Source: Serratia bockelmannii (GTDB taxonomy: Bacteria > Pseudomonadota > Gammaproteobacteria > Enterobacterales > Enterobacteriaceae). Taken from it: DNA of 64,000 bases. A model generated the notes under the pieces. That model searched no databases, was not told the DNA's origin, and saw only the letters and a program-made list of their open reading frames with translations. Below are positions 60,154-64,000 of the stretch, one piece after another. Position 1 is the first letter of the stretch. Each line of letters opens with the position of its first letter. The DNA is taken from assembly GCF_008011855.1 (NCBI RefSeq), contig NZ_VOUX01000003.1:186001-250000 (forward strand), in the 5' to 3' direction. Both the position numbers and the translations under genes were made by a program.

Positions 60154-60298
60154 TTTATGTCCTGTTGCATGCCGGTTGCGCCCGGGGTCACGTTCTCCAG
60201 GATGCGGCGGTTACCGTATCTGACAGTTATCCGGTTAGTGTACCGCTAATAGCTTAAGCCGACATTAAACGAGACGAAGAAAATTACCGGAATCCGCC

Positions 60299-61495
60299 TT
60301 AGCGCACGCCGTTGAGGCGATCGAAACCGGCCGCCAGATCGGCGATCAGGTCTTCGACGTTCTCCAGACCGATGTGTATGCGCACCAGCGTGCCGGAGAA
60401 ATCGACCCCGCCCGCCGGACGGATGGCTTCCAGCTCTTCCGGCTGATTGGCCAGGATCAGCGACTCGAAGCCGCCCCAGGAGTAGGCCATGCTGAAGTGG
60501 CTGAAGTTGTCCAGGTAAGCGGCCAGCTGTGCATCATCCAGCCGCTCTTTCAGCACGAAAGAGAACAGCCCGTTGCAGCCGCTGAAGTCGCGGCGGTAGA
60601 ACTCGTGGCCCTTGCAGCTGGGCAGGGCTGGGTGATTGACCGTCGCCACCTCCGGCCGTTCGGCCAGCCAGTTGGCGACCTCAATGCTGCTGCGCTCGTG
60701 CTGTTTCAGGCGCACGCTCAGGGTACGCAGGCCGCGGCTCGCCATGTAGGCGGTGTCGGCATCCACCATCTGCCCCATCAGATAGGAGTACTCGCGCAGC
60801 CGATCCCAACAGCGCGCGTTGGCGACGGCGGTGCCGAGCATGTAATCGGAATGGCCGATCAGGTATTTGGTGCCGGCCTGAATGGAGATATCGATGTCGA
60901 AATCCAGCGCCTTGAACAGCACGCCCGCCGCCCAGGTGTTGTCGATCATGATCACCACCTCCGGCGCCACGGCACGAATGGCCTGCACCATGGCCGGGAT
61001 ATCCTGCACTTCCAGAGTGATGGAGCCGGGGGATTCCAGGAACACCACGCGGGTATTGGGTTGGATCAACGTGGCGATATCGGCGCCGATCAACGGATCG
61101 AAATAGGTGGTGCTGACGTTCATGCGACCGAGGATGTGAGTGCAGAAATCCTGGGTCGGTTCGTACGCCGAACCGGTGACCAGCAGGTGATCGCCGGCGC
61201 CGACGAACGACAGGATCGCATTGGCCACCGCCGCCGCGCCGCAGGGGTACAGCACGCAGCCGGCGCCGCCCTCCAGCTCGACCATCGCATCCTGCAGGGC
61301 GAAGTGGGTCAGCGTGCCGCGTCGGCCGTAAAACAGCTCGCCATGGGCGCGTTGCGCAGTGGCGTGCTTTTTGGCGGCGACGGAGTCGAAGACCAAGGAA
61401 GAGGCGCGTTGCGTAACGGGATTGACGGAGCCCTGGGTGTAGCGTTTGCCGCGACCGGCGCCGATCAGCGTGGTTTCGATGTGTTTTGACGTCAT
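60299..61495 (-). CDS. metC: Cystathionine beta-lyase
   Basis: PLP enzyme that splits cystathionine to homocysteine, pyruvate and ammonia in methionine synthesis. The 398-residue product has [29 protein letters not shown], the Asp in [12 protein letters not shown] that holds the PLP nitrogen, and the Schiff-base Lys in [16 protein letters not shown] (about residue 213). E. coli MetC is 395 residues. Upstream is a MetJ-like box array at 61569-61608. Divergent from exbB. Confidence 0.98.
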   Translation of the reverse strand: MTSKHIETTLIGAGRGKRYTQGSVNPVTQRASSLVFDSVAAKKHATAQRAHGELFYGRRGTLTHFALQDAMVELEGGAGCVLYPCGAAAVANAILSFVGAGDHLLVTGSAYEPTQDFCTHILGRMNVSTTYFDPLIGADIATLIQPNTRVVFLESPGSITLEVQDIPAMVQAIRAVAPEVVIMIDNTWAAGVLFKALDFDIDISIQAGTKYLIGHSDYMLGTAVANARCWDRLREYSYLMGQMVDADTAYMASRGLRTLSVRLKQHERSSIEVANWLAERPEVATVNHPALPSCKGHEFYRRDFSGCNGLFSFVLKERLDDAQLAAYLDNFSHFSMAYSWGGFESLILANQPEELEAIRPAGGVDFSGTLVRIHIGLENVEDLIADLAAGFDRLNGVR

Positions 61496-61568
61496 GGTAC
61501 CTGGCTCACCTCTGGTTGCTCTGCACGTGCCCGTTTACGATAGCCCTTACGTTAGCATGAGTTGATAT

Positions 61569-61608
61569 AGCCATCCAGACGTTTTAACTTCTGGATATAG
61601 AAACGGCT
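61569..61608 (-). promoter_or_regulatory. MetJ operator array upstream of metC
   Basis: Consecutive 8-base blocks read AGCCATCC, AGACGTTT, TAACTTCT, GGATATAG, AAACGGCT. Against the met box AGACGTCT the first, second, third and fifth match 5, 6, 5 and 6 of 8. MetJ binds such tandem imperfect boxes and represses metC in E. coli. Confidence 0.6.
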
Positions 61609-61832
61609 ATAATTGGCTGTCAGCGGCGCATTTCTCGCCTCATCCTTCTGCCGAGCGGCGAGAGAGAAGCCCATTCATCGGTCGAGACGTCGTTCGGCAG
61701 GGTGGTCTTGTTGCACCGTTGTGGGAGAAAAGTAACGAAATAACCCCATAAAAGGAGCGTTTGGCGGTGAACGGGCGCGGATTGGCGCTTTGCCGCGGGG
61801 CTGGCTAAAATTTTCGCGTTTATTTGGTAAAT

Positions 61833-61851
61833 AATAATGAGAACTACTATC
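61833..61851 (+). promoter_or_regulatory. Fur box upstream of exbBD
   Basis: AATAATGAGAACTACTATC matches 14 of 19 positions of the Fur consensus. It overlaps the -35 region of a promoter whose -10 TATGAT is at 61870-61875 (17-base spacing from CTATCA, 61847-61852). Iron repression of exbBD is well known in enterobacteria. Confidence 0.75.
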
Positions 61852-61926
61852 AATCCCCGGTTGGTTTGATATGATCGCACGCTGAATTATTCCTTAATTT
61901 TGATCGGTAATGGGTGGAGGCACAGC

Positions 61927-62904
61927 GTGAAAACGGCTGGCAAGAATTTAAATCAAGGATCGTTCGGCCAGGGCCGGGCGCAGTGGGGCAAGGCCTTTGG
62001 CCGCAGCCTGATGGCTTCTATGGTGCTGGTCGTGGGGCTGGCCGGCAGCGCGCAGGCAGCGCCGGCGGCCAATCCGGCCGTTACCGAAAGCGTTGCGCCG
62101 ACCACCGCGCCGGCACCTGCAGCCGCTGCGCCGGAAAGCATCACGCCGGTGAACCCGGCACCGACGATCCAGCCACCGGAAACCCGCGGCATGGACCTGT
62201 CCATTTGGGGCATGTACCAGCACGCCGACGCGGTGGTGAAAGCGGTGATGATCGGCCTGGTGCTGGCGTCTATCGTGACCTGGACCATTTTGTTCGCTAA
62301 AGGCAGTGAACTGCTGCGCGCCAAGCGCCGTCTGCGCCGCGAGCAGTTGGCACTGGCCGAAGCGCGCTCGCTGGATGAAGCTTCCGAGCTGGCGCAAAAC
62401 TTCTCCCCGGAGAGCGTCAGTGCGGTACTGCTGAACGATGCGCAAAATGAGCTGGAGCTGTCTGCGGAATCCAACGACAACAACGGCATCAAAGAACGCA
62501 CCGGTTTCCGTCTCGAGCGCCGCGTGGCGGCCTACAGCCGTAACATGGGCCGCGGCAACGGCTTCCTCGCCACCATTGGTGCCATCTCGCCGTTCGTCGG
62601 CCTGTTCGGTACCGTCTGGGGCATCATGAACAGCTTTATCGGCATCGCCCATTCGCAGACCACCAACCTGGCGGTCGTGGCGCCGGGCATCGCAGAGGCG
62701 CTGCTGGCGACTGCGATGGGCCTGGTGGCGGCGATCCCTGCGGTCGTTATCTACAACATCTTCGCCCGCGTCATCAGCGGCCATCGCGCCCAGGTAGGCG
62801 ACGTGGCGGCGCAGGTCTTGCTGCTGCAGGGCCGCGATCTGGATCTGGCCGCAACGGCGGAAGCCAAGCGCTCACAGCACGCACACCAACTGCGGGCGGG
62901 GTGA
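61927..62904 (+). CDS. exbB: TonB-system energiser protein ExbB (long form with signal peptide)
   Basis: Forms with ExbD the proton-driven motor that powers TonB. The 325-residue product is much longer than E. coli ExbB (244). It has a long basic start, a hydrophobic core ([14 protein letters not shown]) and a likely signal cleavage after AQA at residue 44, then an Ala/Pro-rich periplasmic segment (about 45-95) before the three membrane helices. The conserved core is intact ([41 protein letters not shown]). The start GTG 61927 is supported by GGAGG 8 bases upstream. Long ExbB forms of this kind are known in S. marcescens and Pseudomonas. Confidence 0.95.
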   Translation: MKTAGKNLNQGSFGQGRAQWGKAFGRSLMASMVLVVGLAGSAQAAPAANPAVTESVAPTTAPAPAAAAPESITPVNPAPTIQPPETRGMDLSIWGMYQHADAVVKAVMIGLVLASIVTWTILFAKGSELLRAKRRLRREQLALAEARSLDEASELAQNFSPESVSAVLLNDAQNELELSAESNDNNGIKERTGFRLERRVAAYSRNMGRGNGFLATIGAISPFVGLFGTVWGIMNSFIGIAHSQTTNLAVVAPGIAEALLATAMGLVAAIPAVVIYNIFARVISGHRAQVGDVAAQVLLLQGRDLDLAATAEAKRSQHAHQLRAG

Positions 62905-62907
62905 GTC

Positions 62908-63330
62908 ATGGCGATGCGCTTAAATGAAGATCTGGACGACAGCGGCGAACTGCATGAAATCAACGTGACGCCGTTTATCGACGTCATGTTGGTGCTGTTG
63001 ATCATCTTTATGGTGGCCGCGCCGCTGGCAACGGTAGATATTCGCGTCGATCTGCCGGCCTCCTCCGCCAAACCGCAGCCGCGGCCGGAAAAACCGGTGT
63101 TCCTGTCGGTGAAGGCCGACAAGCAGCTCTACGTCGGCGATCAGCCGGTGAATGCCGATCAGTTGACTTCGGTGCTGGATCAACGCACTCAGGCGAACAA
63201 AGAAACCACCATCTTCTTCCAGGCAGACAAGAGCGTGGACTATGAAACGCTGATGAGCGTGATGGACACTCTGCGTAAAGCCGGCTACCTGAAAGTGGGG
63301 CTGGTGGGCATGGAAGGCGCCGCCAAATAG
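62908..63330 (+). CDS. exbD: TonB-system energiser protein ExbD
   Basis: Partner of ExbB. The 140-residue product has a cytoplasmic start, one membrane helix (VMLVLLIIFMVAAPLA) with the essential Asp25 in TPFIDVMLVL, and a periplasmic domain that meets TonB. It lies 3 bases after exbB, same strand; length fits E. coli (141). Ends at a terminator. Confidence 0.98.
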   Translation: MAMRLNEDLDDSGELHEINVTPFIDVMLVLLIIFMVAAPLATVDIRVDLPASSAKPQPRPEKPVFLSVKADKQLYVGDQPVNADQLTSVLDQRTQANKETTIFFQADKSVDYETLMSVMDTLRKAGYLKVGLVGMEGAAK

Positions 63331-63342
63331 CGGCAGCACAAC

Positions 63343-63372
63343 GATAAAGGGCGCTCAGGCGCCCTTTTTTAT
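63343..63372. terminator. Terminator after exbD
   Basis: AAAGGGCGC-TCAG-GCGCCCTTTTTT, strong stem and T-run. It lies between exbD and the convergent regulator. Confidence 0.88.
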
Positions 63373-63385
63373 TGATTCAGAAATA

Positions 63386-64000
63386 TCACTCCCCGGCCAA
63401 CAACGCCCGGGAACCGGCATGGCGCCAGTGGATGCGGCCCGGCAGATAAAGCGCATGCTGTTCCAGCGGCCGCTCGTCGATGAGCGCGGTCACCTGGTCG
63501 AAGCTATGCTGCGCCAGCGCCCGGCAGTCTTGCGCGACCGTATCTATCTTCAGCGTCATGCAATCGAACAGGTAGTGATCGTCGAAGCTGCACAGGTGGA
63601 TGTCGCTCTCCATCAACTGATGCTGCGTCAGATAACGCAATACGCCCTCCAGCAGGCCGCAGGCGGCGGTAAACAGCGCTTTGGGCGGACGTCCCAGCTG
63701 TGCGCACAGCTGAGCGAACATCTCGTAACCTGAGCTGGGGTGATAGTTGCCGTTGATGATCCATTCCGGTTTGCACGTGATGCCGGCGCGCTCCAGGCCA
63801 AGCTGGAAGCCGGCGAGGCGATCGCGGGTCGGCGAAATGCGCGGCTGCCCGCCGAGAAAATAGATCTCATCCGGATGTTGGCGCGCGACCTTTTCCACCA
63901 GGTCGGCGGTCGCATTAACCGAGTCGGTGATCACCAGCGGCAGTTCGGAGCCGGCGATCAGGCGGTCCATCTGCACCACCGGTAGCCCGGCGTTGATCTT
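63386..64000 (-). CDS. scrR: LacI-family repressor, ScrR-like (N-terminus outside window)
   Basis: The frame is open to the right edge, so only the C-terminal ~204 residues of the sugar-binding domain are seen; the DNA-binding part is missing. The stretches [20 protein letters not shown] (as [11 protein letters not shown] here), [16 protein letters not shown] and [20 protein letters not shown] closely match my memory of the sucrose operon repressor ScrR of enterobacteria. Cra is a more distant relative. The scr genes it would control lie beyond the window if present. Confidence 0.75.
   Translation of the reverse strand, partial: KINAGLPVVQMDRLIAGSELPLVITDSVNATADLVEKVARQHPDEIYFLGGQPRISPTRDRLAGFQLGLERAGITCKPEWIINGNYHPSSGYEMFAQLCAQLGRPPKALFTAACGLLEGVLRYLTQHQLMESDIHLCSFDDHYLFDCMTLKIDTVAQDCRALAQHSFDQVTALIDERPLEQHALYLPGRIHWRHAGSRALLAGE

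Larger units (their letters stand above)
61496..61926. other. Divergent region between metC and exbB
   Basis: 431 bases without a gene. It holds a MetJ-box array nearer metC (61569-61608), a lone good met box half (AGACGTCG, 61685-61692) and a Fur-like site overlapping the likely exbB promoter (61833-61875). The stretch 61610-61800 shows nothing else clear. Confidence 0.7.

Noticed and set aside
61620-61880. 86-codon open frame between metC and exbB, minus strand
   Set aside because: No similarity or ribosome site, and it overlaps the Fur box and exbB promoter, so it is unlikely to be coding.

Overview
This window is a chromosomal segment of a gamma-proteobacterium of the Enterobacterales. 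Gene content, gene order and protein sequence point to Serratia, most likely the S. marcescens group; this is inference from recognised sequences, as no search could be run. Base composition is evenly G+C-rich. Most of the window follows the E. coli order around rpoD, tolC, parC and metC. I saw no insertion sequence, prophage or CRISPR array.

Layout. 1-1215: the 3' end of an unrecognised protein, two tandem related two-helix membrane proteins, and tRNA-Ile(CAU). 1362-9911: mug, a small exported SnoaL-like protein, the rpsU-dnaG-rpoD macromolecular synthesis operon, tsaD, plsY, folB and bacA. 9951-19321: cca, ygiM, ygiF-glnE, hldE, ubiK, and ribB behind an FMN riboswitch. 19375-23890: an alkaline phosphatase of animal-like type, ygiD and the ygiB-ygiC pair. 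24244-30496: glycerol/dihydroxyacetone catabolism (gldA-dhaKLM, with dhaR convergent). 30649-36952: tolC and the nudF-yqiB-cpdA-yqiA-parE operon. 37034-43990: a LysR regulator, mdaB-ygiN, parC, plsC and ftsP. 44008-50965: purine nucleoside salvage (xapR/xapAB) followed by a second nucleoside-like module (PfkB kinase, NCS1 permease, GntR regulator). 51046-60153: ygiQ, a mltE-like lytic transglycosylase, yqhC/yqhD-dkgA aldehyde reduction, an oxidoreductase/LysR pair and yghB. 60299-64000: metC, exbB-exbD and the C-terminal part of a ScrR-like LacI-family repressor.

How the genes work together. GldA oxidises glycerol to dihydroxyacetone, and DhaKLM phosphorylates it using PEP-derived phosphate relayed through DhaM. 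DhaR probably controls the operon through two matching palindromes three helical turns apart in front of gldA. XapB imports nucleosides for phosphorolysis by XapA, and the adjacent permease/kinase pair looks like a second salvage route of unknown substrate. YqhC controls two NADPH-dependent aldehyde reductases. MetJ-like and Fur-like sites lie between metC and exbBD.

The least explained parts are the left-edge module, which resembles a toxin with duplicated immunity genes; the 657-base gap in front of the GntR gene, which holds an attenuator-like terminator and three inverted repeats; the animal-type phosphatase; and the paired dha operators. No wholly new system can be proved from this sequence alone.
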